From contig JAQRGA010000042.1 in the NCBI GenBank assembly GCA_029237695.1, positions 1,798,001 to 1,862,000 on the forward strand: DNA of 64,000 bases. Reading direction: 5' to 3'. Below are positions 17,701 to 27,817 of the stretch, piece by piece (within the stretch, counting starts at the first letter, position 1; the number at the start of each line of letters is the position of its first letter). The stretch comes from Conchocele bisecta. Lineage: Eukaryota; Mollusca; Bivalvia; Lucinida; Thyasiridae. The notes below the pieces were generated by a model. It was not told where the DNA came from and did no database searches. It saw only the letters and a program-made list of their open reading frames with translations. A program made the translations under genes and the position numbers.

Positions 17701-19121
17701 TTTGATACCTCTTCAAATTTTACATGTTCAGGAAAAAGTTTAATAAAATGAGAATAAAATAACTGCCTTAATAACAGTTTTTTATATTTAGCAGTTCCTC
17801 TTATATCATCAATTGGAGCGACTTCATCTGCTACCATATTTCCTGCTTCTTTTACAACTTTACTAGATATTTTTTTACCTTTTAAGTACTGAATTGTCTT
17901 TTTAAGAAGAAACGGAATCGGAGCAACACCGCCTACTGAAATAATAATAGAATTAATTAAATTATCATTTAGTTCAACCTTAATTGATGAATTACAGGAA
18001 GCTATATCAAGATATTTTCTATTAGAAACTTTTTCAAAATTATAATAAGTATTTTTTGTCGGAATTGGAATAATAATTTCTCTTATCAACTCACCTATAT
18101 CTAGATCAAAGGTTTTATATCCCTTATAGAACTCTGATAATTTTATAGTTCTGCATAAGTTACCTCTCTCTATAACAAGTGAAGCATCTAATGCAAGAAA
18201 AATAATTGTCAAGTCACCAATAGGTGAAGCATTCACAATGTTACCTGCAATTGTGGCCATATTTCTCATAATTGTTGAAGATATCAATAATAGATCTTCG
18301 CTCATTGAAGGGTAATATTGATTAAACAGTGATGAGTTTCTTAACTGTTCAGCACTGACACCTCCGCCAATACCTATAAAATTATCATCTACTCTAATTT
18401 CATTAATATCTTTTCTATCGGATAAAAAATATACGTTTTCAGAAAGTAGAGCTTCTGGTTTTTGAACTAAAAGATCTGTGCCGCCTGCAATTAAAGTAGC
18501 CTGTTCACTCCTAAAAATATCATTATTGTAGTAATCAGCATTTATATTTTGAAGTTTAGCTGGAATTGTTAAAAAATAATTATGTAAAATATTTGACTCT
18601 ATCAATAATTTTATTCTTAATTCTTTATCACAGATTTTATCATTAAGTAGAGAAACAAGAACTTTTGTGGCTTTTTTAATTGATTCATATCCTGTACATC
18701 TGCAAATATTTCCATCTAAAGCATTCACTGCATCTTCGTAGGAAAAGTTATCACTGGACAGAGCATAACCAGTTAATGCCAGCACAATCCCCGGAGTACA
18801 AAATCCACATTGCGATGCATTATTATCAATAATTGCAGTCTGGATTGTATTTAATTTCTCAAAATTAACACCTTCTATTGTAACAAGATGCTTATTATTA
18901 ATTTCACCAAGAGGCAGTAGGCATGATGCACAGGATTTGTACTCTACATTACCTGACTTATTTAGTTCACCAACTAAAACAGTACATGCTCCGCATTCAC
19001 CTTCTTTGCATCCCTCTTTAGTACCTTTGAGCTTTAATTCTTCTCTAATAAAATCAATAGCGGCAGTAGCTGGGTGAAGATCGCTCTCAACATACTGATT
19101 ATTAACGATACACCTAATCAT
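17697..19121 (-). CDS. Molybdenum hydroxylase, fused 2Fe-2S and FAD subunit
   Basis: 474 residues. Residues 1-150 are the Fe-S part: C38, C43, C46 and a following pair (C64, C67), then C105/C108 (CGFC) and C140/C142 (CRC). Residues ~210-460 are the FAD part with LIAGGTDLLVQ and IAGNIVNASPIGD. This is the XdhA-type layout of bacterial xanthine dehydrogenases. It starts with ATG after GAGG. The first molybdenum enzyme of this window (8062-11711) distributes the same three modules differently, so the two are not a recent duplication. Confidence 0.9.
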   Translation of the reverse strand: MIRCIVNNQYVESDLHPATAAIDFIREELKLKGTKEGCKEGECGACTVLVGELNKSGNVEYKSCASCLLPLGEINNKHLVTIEGVNFEKLNTIQTAIIDNNASQCGFCTPGIVLALTGYALSSDNFSYEDAVNALDGNICRCTGYESIKKATKVLVSLLNDKICDKELRIKLLIESNILHNYFLTIPAKLQNINADYYNNDIFRSEQATLIAGGTDLLVQKPEALLSENVYFLSDRKDINEIRVDDNFIGIGGGVSAEQLRNSSLFNQYYPSMSEDLLLISSTIMRNMATIAGNIVNASPIGDLTIIFLALDASLVIERGNLCRTIKLSEFYKGYKTFDLDIGELIREIIIPIPTKNTYYNFEKVSNRKYLDIASCNSSIKVELNDNLINSIIISVGGVAPIPFLLKKTIQYLKGKKISSKVVKEAGNMVADEVAPIDDIRGTAKYKKLLLRQLFYSHFIKLFPEHVKFEEVSK

Positions 19122-19202
19122 TCAACATACCTCAATTTATATATTATTATTCTAATTCATTAATTATTTTTTTATACCCTAAAACAAATTTGTTTTAGGA
19201 AA

Positions 19203-19688
19203 TTAACTATACGCTAATGCTCTAATCATCTTATCTGAAAACAGATGAAAATTTAATATAAGCAAAATTTTCAGTTTATCTTTACAATCAGATATAGAAT
19301 TTTTAAAAAAAAGACATGTATTTTTAAATTTCCAGAGCCGTTTTATTATATTTAAATTTGCTGAATATAGCGAAAGATTATACAGCGGTATCTTAGAATT
19401 TTTTAAAAATTCCTTTATCTTTTTACGATAGTAATATTTACTATTATCAGTAAAAATATAAATAAATGGTACTTTAGGATAATAAGTTTCTATTCTTTTA
19501 AATAGACTTATTGTAGCATTTGCATCAATTTCAGAACACTTTATTACAATTACATCCTGAGCTTCAACATTCACTGCACCATTAAGATTTAAACATTTTC
19601 TACCTATATTTAATGGAATATTAACTTGTTCACCTTTGTAAATCCAACCAAGATAAGGCTCTGATATAAATTTTTTATATTTTATCAT
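19203..19688 (-). mobile_element. IS630-family transposase fragment, catalytic Glu lost
   Basis: A 161-residue open frame covers the DDE C-terminal half of an IS630 (Tc1/mariner-like) transposase: LGWIYKGEQVNIP, then GRKCLNLNGAVNV, FIYIFTDNSKYY (second catalytic D) and YSANLNIIKRLWKF. In active enzymes the last motif reads NLNxIERLWK; here the catalytic glutamate is lysine, so it cannot transpose. The N-terminal helix-turn-helix part and first catalytic D are absent. Matching decayed copies lie at 7062-7700 and 35437-35757, and the flank to about 19765 is shared. Confidence 0.8.
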
Positions 19689-19765
19689 AATTTATATTAA
19701 ACTGATACTATAAATTAATCAATATCTTCTTAAAATAATTCGGCTTTAGTATATCATCAAAATAT

Positions 19766-20502
19766 TTTATTCATAATAAAAAAGTTAAAAAAATATCATC
19801 CAAAAACTTAATGATATAACATTAACTGTATTATCTATTGAAAATATTTTAAAGTTATATTCCATATAAAAGTTGATTATCTTTCTTTAGAGATAGCAAT
19901 ATAATAATAACTTATTCAATCTTTTTTGGCTAAAATAGTTATCTAGACATTTAATTGCTGCACGATGAAATCTTTTTACCCATGTTTTTAATTTGAATGC
20001 AATCTTTCAAAAGGAATATTTGTTGAATGGGAATCTTACAAATATATCGTTAAGGATCGGATCTTATTCCAAATTTAACGAATTTAGACCCATGACAGCA
20101 TAAATAATATTTTACCTTTTTATTTATTTTTAATATAGAATTTAGCAATAATTATTCACAAACTGTAATAATTTATGCAATACATCATCAAGTTGAGCCT
20201 TACTGCTAATATTAATACTTATTAAGTATTGGATTAAGATTTGATCACTTCAATATACTGTTAACCTCATTATAGAAAATAGCTAAAATAAATTTGCTCA
20301 TTCTCGCAAGATTAAAGTATTTATTTTTATTGCACATCGCATGTAAGTAAAATTTAATTTCCAAATGAAAGATTTAATAACTTGATTTATTATAAGCTAT
20401 TTGTATTTTTTACAACATTGATAATATATTTTACATCTATAATAAGGAATTTTTATAGGTCGATAAAATTCAGATATTCAAAAATAATGCGGGAGAAAAT
20501 TA
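19766..20502. other. Gene-poor stretch with a possible transposase scrap
   Basis: No intact gene is visible. On the minus strand at about 19888-20010 a frame reads LKTWVKRFHRAAIKCLDNYF, which resembles the C-terminal end of IS1595/ISXO2-type transposases; upstream the frame has stops. The rest, up to ssnA, is AT-rich with nothing recognised. Confidence 0.35.
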
Positions 20503-21840
20503 ATGAACTCATTACTCATCAAAAATGGTACAGTTGTAACTTTGGGCTCTAATAACAGGATTATAAAAAATGGTGCTGTTTTAGTAGAAGGCAAAATCAT
20601 CAAAAAAATTGCTCCGCTTGAGGATATAAATATTCCAGAAAACTGTGAAATTATTAATGCAAAAGGTAAATTAATAATGCCTGGCTATATCAACCAGCAT
20701 ATGCATTTCTATTCAACATTTGCAAGAGGTATGATGCCTAAGCAGCCCGCAGCAAAGAATTTTCAGGAAATACTTGATAGACTATGGTGGCCTTTAGACA
20801 AAGCTTTAAACGAAAAAGATATTCATTATAGTTCAATGGTTCCATTAATTAATGGAATTAAATCAGGAACAACTACTGTTTTTGATCATCATGAAAGTCA
20901 AGGCTTTCAGGCAGGATGTATGGATATTATAGAAGATGCTGTTCGTACTGCAGGTGTAAGAAGTAACTTAAGTTTAGGCTTATCTGATAGATACGGCAAA
21001 GGGCAGGAAGGAATTGATGAAAATATAAGATTTATAACAAAGCTTCAAAAACACATTAATTCAAGTGATGATGATCTTGTTACGGGCATGTTCGCTTTAC
21101 ATGCATTATATACAGTAAATGATACATCATTAAAAATTTCATGTGATGCAGCCAATGAACTTAGTGTAGGTTTCCATGTCCATACAGGCGAAGCTGACAC
21201 AGATCAAATTGTAAATAAAAAAAAGTATAATAAATCTGTAATTAAAAGATTATATGATGCAAAAGGTTTAGGTAACAACACAACTGCAATTCACTGTATT
21301 TATATGTCTGATGAAGAACTTGATATATTGGCAGAAACAGATACTCCTGCTATACATATTCCACAATCAAATATAAATAATGCTGTGGGAGTTGCCGATG
21401 TTCTTAAAATGATGGACAAAAAAATATTAGTTGGTATAGGAACAGACGGAATGACTCCTAGAATGGTTGATGATGTAAGAGTTGCTAATATCGTACATAA
21501 ATTAGTTAAAAAAGATCCAAGTATCTTTTTTTGTGAGTCATGTCAGCTGCTATTAGAAAATAATGCCAAAATTGCAAGTCGCTTCTTTAAGCAAAATGTT
21601 GGAGTATTGGAAGAAAATTCATATGCAGATATTATTATTGTCGATTATATTCCACCTACCCCGCTAAATGAGTCAACATTTTTAGGACATTTTCTATTTG
21701 GTATATGTGAAGCAAATATTGATTCTACCATAATAAATGGTAAAATTTTAATGAAAGCTGGAAAATTATTAAACCTTGATGAAGAAAAAATTATGTCAGA
21801 AAGCAGAGTACAGGCCGCTGATTTTTGGAAAAGATTTTAA
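20503..21840 (+). CDS. ssnA: SsnA-like metal-dependent aminohydrolase
   Basis: 445 residues of the cytosine-deaminase-like amidohydrolase superfamily. Metal ligands: H66 and H68 in NQHMHF, H225/H227 in GFHVHTGEAD, H264 in AIHCIY and D315 in GIGTDGMTPR. The stretch LDRLWWPLDKAL is characteristic of SsnA, which sits with xdhD, ygfK and hyuA in E. coli. The likely reaction is hydrolytic deamination or ring opening of a purine-derived compound; no SsnA substrate is firmly established to my knowledge. A long AT-rich leader precedes it. It is separated from the other catabolic genes by transposase debris, which suggests the cluster was once tighter. Confidence 0.88.
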   Translation: MNSLLIKNGTVVTLGSNNRIIKNGAVLVEGKIIKKIAPLEDINIPENCEIINAKGKLIMPGYINQHMHFYSTFARGMMPKQPAAKNFQEILDRLWWPLDKALNEKDIHYSSMVPLINGIKSGTTTVFDHHESQGFQAGCMDIIEDAVRTAGVRSNLSLGLSDRYGKGQEGIDENIRFITKLQKHINSSDDDLVTGMFALHALYTVNDTSLKISCDAANELSVGFHVHTGEADTDQIVNKKKYNKSVIKRLYDAKGLGNNTTAIHCIYMSDEELDILAETDTPAIHIPQSNINNAVGVADVLKMMDKKILVGIGTDGMTPRMVDDVRVANIVHKLVKKDPSIFFCESCQLLLENNAKIASRFFKQNVGVLEENSYADIIIVDYIPPTPLNESTFLGHFLFGICEANIDSTIINGKILMKAGKLLNLDEEKIMSESRVQAADFWKRF

Positions 21841-22430
21841 ATAATATTAGAATTTTAATTCTCATATTACTTATTATTTCTAAATAATATGAGGATCATG
21901 ATATAACAAAATATTCAAACTATTTTTATCGAGTACAATATATTACTTAATAAGTATTACTACATTTAACTCTCCATCAAAAAAATACTAAAAACAGTAG
22001 CACGCACAGATCAAAGTCTAAGATTCATGGTATTATCCATACCTCAAGATATGTTAAGCGATGGTTTATATAGGTGAAATAGGTTAATGGAGCATGGGAA
22101 ATTGATATATAAGGTACTGGTGCCCTAAAGCTGAAGTCTCCACTTATGTAAACCCGTCTGCAAGCTATTTTACTGATCTAATATCGACATCTTCTGGATT
22201 TACAAAAAAATACTTACTAATTCAAATTTATCTTGCTCTAAAGGCATAGCTATTAAGCTAAGAAACAGTCAATATAACTAAAGAGTTTACAACTTTTAAT
22301 TAATTACTTTTTTACCCGTTTTATAATTTTTCCCATATCATTACTTAGGTAAATAGCTATGCTTATTATTTTAAAATGATGAGATCGAAGAAATTGAACT
22401 CGTAAAATGCACATACCCAAATCACTGCTT
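21841..22430. other. Intergenic, no gene recognised
   Basis: AT-rich stretch downstream of ssnA with frequent stops on both strands. No RNA gene or clear terminator was found. Confidence 0.4.
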
Positions 22431-22439
22431 TAAAATTTT

Positions 22440-22829
22440 TATTAAATTTTACGAATCGATATGCTCAACATAAATAACAGTATATTTTTACAAATAGCTG
22501 ATTTTCTAAAGAATGAATGTAATTATAATGTAAGCCCTCAGGCAGTTGATCAAAGGATAAAAACTACCTGAAAAAAATGTTTAAAAATTTACCTTAATAA
22601 AGATTTTAATGTTTCTTTAAAACGTTTTAATATTAACAATAAAATATTAAAATTCTGTATGTATTTTTATATTATAGATAGTGAATATTTTGTTCTTTAT
22701 GTAGAACTTAGGGATATTTTCAAAGGTAATATTAATGGTGCTTCTAAATCTTCTCTCAGGATTCAATTTCTATATGATTTTTTTACAGGACATATATATA
22801 TTCAAATAGAAGATAGAGCTTATTTTTAA
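22440..22829 (+). mobile_element. Decayed IS4-family transposase fragment
   Basis: Two plus-strand frames carry the N-terminal part of an IS4-type transposase. The first reads LKNECNYNVSPQAVDQRI (about 22510-22560, the vSxQAxxxRi motif) and ends in TGA. The second, from about 22597, runs to 22829 with YIIDSEYFVLYVEL, the remnant of the first catalytic-D motif DSTxfxLp, followed by SKSSLRIQFLYDFFTGHI. Frame breaks and loss of the C-terminal two thirds make it inactive. Sequence onwards to 23259 has no recognisable gene. Confidence 0.6.
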
Positions 22830-23259
22830 AATATGGAAATCAATCATTAAAGTCATTTACCACATTAAATCTATTGCCGTTAACTGGACTGTAAATATAC
22901 TCAAGAATAAAGATGTTGATTTTAAGATTATTTAAAAAAATACCCAAAGTAATAAGTCATATATTTAAATAATATTACAATATATGCATCTAGCTAAAAT
23001 AAAAAATGTTACATTGCTATATGTTTAAAATGCTAAAAAAATATTTTTTAAACAAATTGTTTATTCTATTAATTCAAAATGAATTTCATCAGTTCCTAAA
23101 TTCCAAACTCTAATGAAGTTTTTCTTAATTGTAGAACATAAAATATTTATCCATACCTTTCTAATTCTTTCATAATAGAAACAGAGGAATACAGGTTTTG
23201 AAATTTATACTGAAAAAAGCTGTAATTATCAATCTAAGTGGCGATTAAGTAGTAGAATA

Positions 23260-23970
23260 TTACAAATGGGCTCCACCGTTTAAGTGTAAAATTTCTCCAG
23301 TAATACTATCATTCAAAATTAAAAATTTACAGGAAGCAATTACTTCATTTATTAAAACAGCCTTATTCATTGGAACTTTTAGCATTGATTTTTCCATCTT
23401 TGATTCTTCCATTCCAACAGGAGGTAGTACAAATCCAAGTGCAATTCCATTAACTCTAGTACTTGGTGCCCATTGAAAAGCCGCAAGTAAAGTGGCATCT
23501 GCTAAACTTTTTTTTGAGAGAAGATAAGTTCCATCATCTATAGATGAATTAACAATTCTATAATCTAGCATATTAATAATTACTGTTTTTACCTGTTTGG
23601 ATTTATGTACGCCTTTCATTAATTCAAAAGGAGCCCAAAAATTAATATCAAACTGTTTTTTACCCATATTTATAGAGTTATCAATAAGTCTGCTATTATT
23701 AAAAATAGAAGCATTATTTATCAAAATATTGATATCAGAAAGAACATCACTCAAAACATGCAGATCACTTATATTAAATAAATCAGCTTGAAACATTCTA
23801 TGCCCATTTTTTGCACCTCCAATATAATCTAATAACTGTTTTGCCTCTTCATCAGAATGATTATAATGAATTGTAATTTTTGCACCTTCCTCAGCAAATG
23901 CTTCACATAGTGCTTTCCCTATACGGACAGCACCACCTGTTATTAATATTTTTTTATCTTTTATTATCAC
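23260..23970 (-). CDS. SDR-family oxidoreductase (pteridine reductase/FolM-like)
   Basis: 236 residues, classical short-chain dehydrogenase. The NAD(P)-binding loop TGGAVRIGKAL (11-21) has the GxxxRIG form seen in pteridine reductases and FolM, with N-N-A at residues 85-87. The active-site pair is Y149/K153 in TYLLSKKS. Basic residues after the second strand (IHYNHS) would favour NADPH. A dihydromonapterin or folate-related role is possible, given that Mo enzymes need pterin, but it is only an inference from one motif. It follows the histidine kinase by 59 bp on the same strand. Confidence 0.75.
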   Translation of the reverse strand: MIIKDKKILITGGAVRIGKALCEAFAEEGAKITIHYNHSDEEAKQLLDYIGGAKNGHRMFQADLFNISDLHVLSDVLSDINILINNASIFNNSRLIDNSINMGKKQFDINFWAPFELMKGVHKSKQVKTVIINMLDYRIVNSSIDDGTYLLSKKSLADATLLAAFQWAPSTRVNGIALGFVLPPVGMEESKMEKSMLKVPMNKAVLINEVIASCKFLILNDSITGEILHLNGGAHL

Positions 23971-24029
23971 ATTTACTCTCCAGTTTATTTATTTATTACC
24001 GTTAACTATTTTTCTACATCACGCGCTAT

Positions 24030-25976
24030 TTATGAATAAGCAGGAAGATATATAAAAAATGCAGTCCCTTCATTTATTCTACTGGTTACATGAATAAAAC
24101 CGTTATGTCCTGTAATTTCACCATATACCATTGCCAATCCCATTCCGGTACCTTTACCAACTTCTTTAGTCGTATAAAAAGGTTCAAAAATTCTTTTTAA
24201 AATTTTCTTATCCATACCTATCCCATTATCATTAATCTCTATTTCAAAGTAATTATGAGGAAGTGAATCCGCTTTTAAGAGTTTCCAATCTTCAGGAAAA
24301 GCTACAGGTTTACATAAATTCAAATTCAGTTCTTTATTTTCAACATCTGAAGCCTGAACAGCATCCATTCCATTAATTAAAAGATTTAAAAATACTTGCT
24401 GTAACTGAATAAAATCACCTTTTACAAGACATTCATAATCAGGAAGATTCATATTTAAGGCAAGTGTTTTTCGTGTCATAGGAAGAAACATATCCTTAGT
24501 ACCATTTAATAATTTTATTAAATCTACTGAAGTTTCATTATATTTACCTTTTCTAGCAAACCCTAACAACTGTGTAGTTATATTCCCTGCTTTATCAACC
24601 ATATCTGTTACACTTTTCAAATGAGTAACAACCGACTTATCTTCTATTTTCTTAAATAACAGTACAAGATCTATATGTCCCTGAATAGCATGCAGAATAT
24701 TATTAAATTCATGAGAAATACCACCGGCTAATCTTCCCATTGATTCCAGTCTTTGGGCGTGATAAAGTTGATTAGTCAATTCCTCTTTATCTTTTATAAG
24801 CTTTTTCTGTTCAGTAATGTTTCTACAGGCGACAATTAATACAGAATCTTTTCTAATATGCGTTATGGAAAATGAAGCATCAATTTCTATTTTATCATCA
24901 TTGCTAATTACTAAACTTAATTGCCTATTCAATAAATAATTAGTATCATAATCACTTCCCATTCTTTCAATACTATCAGCATGTGACCATACAGCTTCCC
25001 ACTGGCATAGCAGGACACTAAAAGGCTCAACCAGTTTTACAAATGACTGTCCCACTATTTTTTTCAATTTTAAAATTTTTATTGCCGCCGGATTAGCATC
25101 AAGTATCCTTCCTGACCTATTAACAATAAATATCATATCGCTTGTATTTTCGACTACCATTTTATAGCGGCCTTCCCACTCAAGGAGGTTTTTTTCCAAA
25201 GCTTTTGTCCTGCCGTAGCTACCCAGAAAACCAAAAAGAACATCAATAGAGCTCTTACCTTCTCCAGATATTTTTTTTTCTATTCTACAAAGATAGAGTG
25301 TCATTATTATAGTTATCCATACTGTAACAATTGCTTTTGCAATGTAGGATGAACTTATTTGACTCCACCATAATGGATCATTCCAATATGTTACCGTAAT
25401 AAAAATAAATGAACCTGCTATTTGGGTGAGAATCAAAGCACCAAGTATAGCAAAAAACAGTCTGGTGCCTAAATTCCTCAATGTCTGATAAAATATAGGT
25501 ATTAAAAGCAAGTCCACAGATAGGGCTAAAATTGCTCCTGTCATACTCCTTAAACTTTTATTCAATAAAAATTCAAGAGAATTAGCTGTTGGTCCCTGAG
25601 AAATTCTAAATCCATTCCATGTACACTGTATTGCAGTAATATAACTTATATAGATAAATAAAAAAAAACATAAAATAGTTCCCATAATTAATCGCTGTGT
25701 AGCCTGTGTTCCTTCAGTAATATATACAAGCATGACAACAGCTAGTAAAGGCAAAAATAGGACAACACTTGAGATATAATAATCTGCTGCCTTAAAACCA
25801 ACTATAACTTTAAGTTCAGTCGCAGCTATAATTTGTGTAAATACAAATAGTACGCCAACTGATAAATAAAAAGGAACTTTTCCTATCTGATTCCTTAATC
25901 CATGGAAAATTAAAAGAATAACAGTAATAAATGTAGTTTCAAGAAATGATAATATGATCGCTACGGTTAACTCCAA
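24030..25976 (-). CDS. Orphan membrane sensor histidine kinase with PAS domain
   Basis: 648 residues. The N-terminal ~235 contain about seven hydrophobic segments, an integral membrane sensor of no family I recognise. A PAS domain follows (about 270-400, YKMVVENTSDMIFIVNRSG). Next come the HisKA-like dimerisation helix with H422 in GGISHEFNNIL and a complete HATPase domain: EIEINDNGIGMD, IFEPFYTTKEVGKGTGMGLA. The FNNIL form of the H-box is typical of NtrB-like/hybrid-type kinases. No response regulator is adjacent, so the target is unknown. Confidence 0.85.
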   Translation of the reverse strand: MELTVAIILSFLETTFITVILLIFHGLRNQIGKVPFYLSVGVLFVFTQIIAATELKVIVGFKAADYYISSVVLFLPLLAVVMLVYITEGTQATQRLIMGTILCFFLFIYISYITAIQCTWNGFRISQGPTANSLEFLLNKSLRSMTGAILALSVDLLLIPIFYQTLRNLGTRLFFAILGALILTQIAGSFIFITVTYWNDPLWWSQISSSYIAKAIVTVWITIIMTLYLCRIEKKISGEGKSSIDVLFGFLGSYGRTKALEKNLLEWEGRYKMVVENTSDMIFIVNRSGRILDANPAAIKILKLKKIVGQSFVKLVEPFSVLLCQWEAVWSHADSIERMGSDYDTNYLLNRQLSLVISNDDKIEIDASFSITHIRKDSVLIVACRNITEQKKLIKDKEELTNQLYHAQRLESMGRLAGGISHEFNNILHAIQGHIDLVLLFKKIEDKSVVTHLKSVTDMVDKAGNITTQLLGFARKGKYNETSVDLIKLLNGTKDMFLPMTRKTLALNMNLPDYECLVKGDFIQLQQVFLNLLINGMDAVQASDVENKELNLNLCKPVAFPEDWKLLKADSLPHNYFEIEINDNGIGMDKKILKRIFEPFYTTKEVGKGTGMGLAMVYGEITGHNGFIHVTSRINEGTAFFIYLPAYS

Positions 25977-26092
25977 CTATACACCTCAATATTAAATTAA
26001 GCCCTAAAGTGCAAGTTAAAAGTTGAATGTTTTTAATGTGTAAAAATCTTTAAAGATTAACATACTAACTTTATAAACTATGACTTTAACAG

Positions 26093-27154
26093 CTATGATT
26101 TCAATTTATTTCGAACTAGTTCTGCTCGGAAAATATCTCTTTCTGAAACTGTAAGCTTTCTACCTGCAATTTTTTGTAAATGTGCATCCTGAATAGCAAT
26201 AAAAAGTTCATTTATCTTATTCATATCTAAACTTGAAAACATTTGAAGAACAACCCCCATGCGTAATGCAGATATTGAGTTCAAAGCTTCGCGGGCAGAT
26301 AGTATATAGGAATAGCACAAAGTTCCATAAGAACGACCTATATAGTCCAATAAAAAATCTCTTTTTTTCTCTAATAAAACTTTTCTTGCATTTTTTTCAT
26401 GTTTAATAATCTGAACAATAATATTTTCAATACGCTGAATAATATTCTCTTCAGTCTCACCCAAAGTACTCTGATTAGATACTTGATATAAGTTGCCTAG
26501 AGGCTCTGAACCTTCCCCATACAGCCCTCTTATAGCCAATCCTAATTTACCAGCTCCATATATTACCCCATTGATATGACCTATTATTGTCAAAGCAGGC
26601 AAATTCAGCATTACTGAAGCTCTCATACCTGTTCCGACATTTGTCAGGCAGGAAGTTAAATAACCAAGTGTACTATTAAAAGCAAATGGAAACTCTTTAC
26701 TGAACATGTCATCTACTTCATTTATATCAGACCATATCTCTCTTAAAGAACAACCTGACCTAAGAATCTGCATCCTTATATGATCTTCTTCATTAACCAT
26801 TATTCCCATTTTTTCATCACGGCTTACAATCAAAGCACTACCTTCAATTCCAGAACAAAATTCTCTACTAATCAAATGCCGTTCCAACAAAAATCTTTTA
26901 TCATTCGCAGGCAGTTCATCAGCTCTGTAAAAAATAGAATTTTTATATTTTTTATTTTTACTAATGACATCAGTGACTAATTTTAATACATGTTCTCTTT
27001 CAATTAAATCACTGTTAATGGGGAAATTAATACCTGAAATATTTCTAGCTAATCTTATTCTTGAACTTATGGCAATTTCTTCATTATTATCTTCAAGAGA
27101 TAACCAACTCAAAGGTTTATGTAAAAAATTATCTATTTTATATTCTTTATCCAT
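26093..27154 (-). CDS. mcsB: Protein-arginine kinase McsB
   Basis: About 353 residues of the ATP:guanido phosphotransferase family, with ISSRIRLARNISGINFP, LTSCLTNVGTGMRASVM and LYGEGSEPLGNLYQVSNQ. McsB phosphorylates arginines of proteins to mark them for ClpCP degradation. I chose the ATG at 27154, which overlaps the end of mcsA by 8 bp; a TTG at 27166 in the same frame is an alternative. It is paired with mcsA as in Firmicutes, but ctsR and clpC are not next to it. The pair also occurs in chlamydiae and other PVC bacteria. Confidence 0.93.
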   Translation of the reverse strand: MDKEYKIDNFLHKPLSWLSLEDNNEEIAISSRIRLARNISGINFPINSDLIEREHVLKLVTDVISKNKKYKNSIFYRADELPANDKRFLLERHLISREFCSGIEGSALIVSRDEKMGIMVNEEDHIRMQILRSGCSLREIWSDINEVDDMFSKEFPFAFNSTLGYLTSCLTNVGTGMRASVMLNLPALTIIGHINGVIYGAGKLGLAIRGLYGEGSEPLGNLYQVSNQSTLGETEENIIQRIENIIVQIIKHEKNARKVLLEKKRDFLLDYIGRSYGTLCYSYILSAREALNSISALRMGVVLQMFSSLDMNKINELFIAIQDAHLQKIAGRKLTVSERDIFRAELVRNKLKS

Positions 27155-27695
27155 TAATAGCACCAATATAATTTTTTAAATCATTTATTTGATCTCTTAT
27201 TTTTGCCGCTTTTTCATACTCTTCTTTTCTAACATGCTCGTCAAGCTCTCTTTGTAAATTTATAATATCAATTGCAAAGAAATCTGTATTAGCAATTTTT
27301 CCTGAGGGCTTTTTACCCAGATGAACTGTTCCTCTATGCATATTAATTAATGTTTCTGATAAAACTTTTTCAAATAAATTATAGCAATTTTCGCATCCAA
27401 GACGCCCAGTCTTTTTAAATTTATTTAAGTTCATTTTACAGTAAGGACATATAATTGAGGATATTTGTTCTATTGGCTCATCTATAAGAGGGTTTAAATA
27501 TTGATTATTATTTTCATTTAGATTGCCAGTATTTGTAGACAAATTATAAAGGATTTCTGGAATATTTATTCCTTGGGGAACAACACCTTTTTTACCTGTA
27601 CAATATTGACAGATATGGAGTGTTTTTTTTGTATTATTAATTATTTTCTGTATATGAATAGTTGCTTGATTTTTTTTACATACTTCACATAACAT
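27147..27695 (-). CDS. mcsA: McsA: zinc-finger and UVR-motif activator of McsB
   Basis: 182 residues. CxxC pairs appear at the start (LCEVC, ICQYC) and in the middle (ICPYC, GCENC), forming two zinc-binding modules. A C-terminal UvrB/UvrC motif, LQRELDEHVRKEEYEKAAKI, follows. This is the layout of McsA, which binds and activates the McsB kinase. The coding region overlaps mcsB by 8 bp, so translation is coupled. It lies 122 bp behind lolD on the same strand. Confidence 0.9.
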   Translation of the reverse strand: MLCEVCKKNQATIHIQKIINNTKKTLHICQYCTGKKGVVPQGINIPEILYNLSTNTGNLNENNNQYLNPLIDEPIEQISSIICPYCKMNLNKFKKTGRLGCENCYNLFEKVLSETLINMHRGTVHLGKKPSGKIANTDFFAIDIINLQRELDEHVRKEEYEKAAKIRDQINDLKNYIGAING

Positions 27696-27817
27696 TATCT
27701 ATATCTCCAATAAATCGTACTTATATACAAGTTAAAGATTGTCATATTAAGGTTTATGGCTTTTAAATATTAAAAACTTTATCACCTTATAACTTTATAC
27801 TAATTTAATATTTATAC

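Noticed and set aside
19203..19688. Functional unknown protein of 161 residues
   Set aside because: It aligns along its length with IS630 transposase motifs, has decayed sister copies and lacks the catalytic glutamate.
23597..23791. Opposite-strand frames inside genes (here within the SDR gene and many similar cases)
   Set aside because: They overlap well-supported genes on the other strand, lack ribosome sites and show no family motifs.
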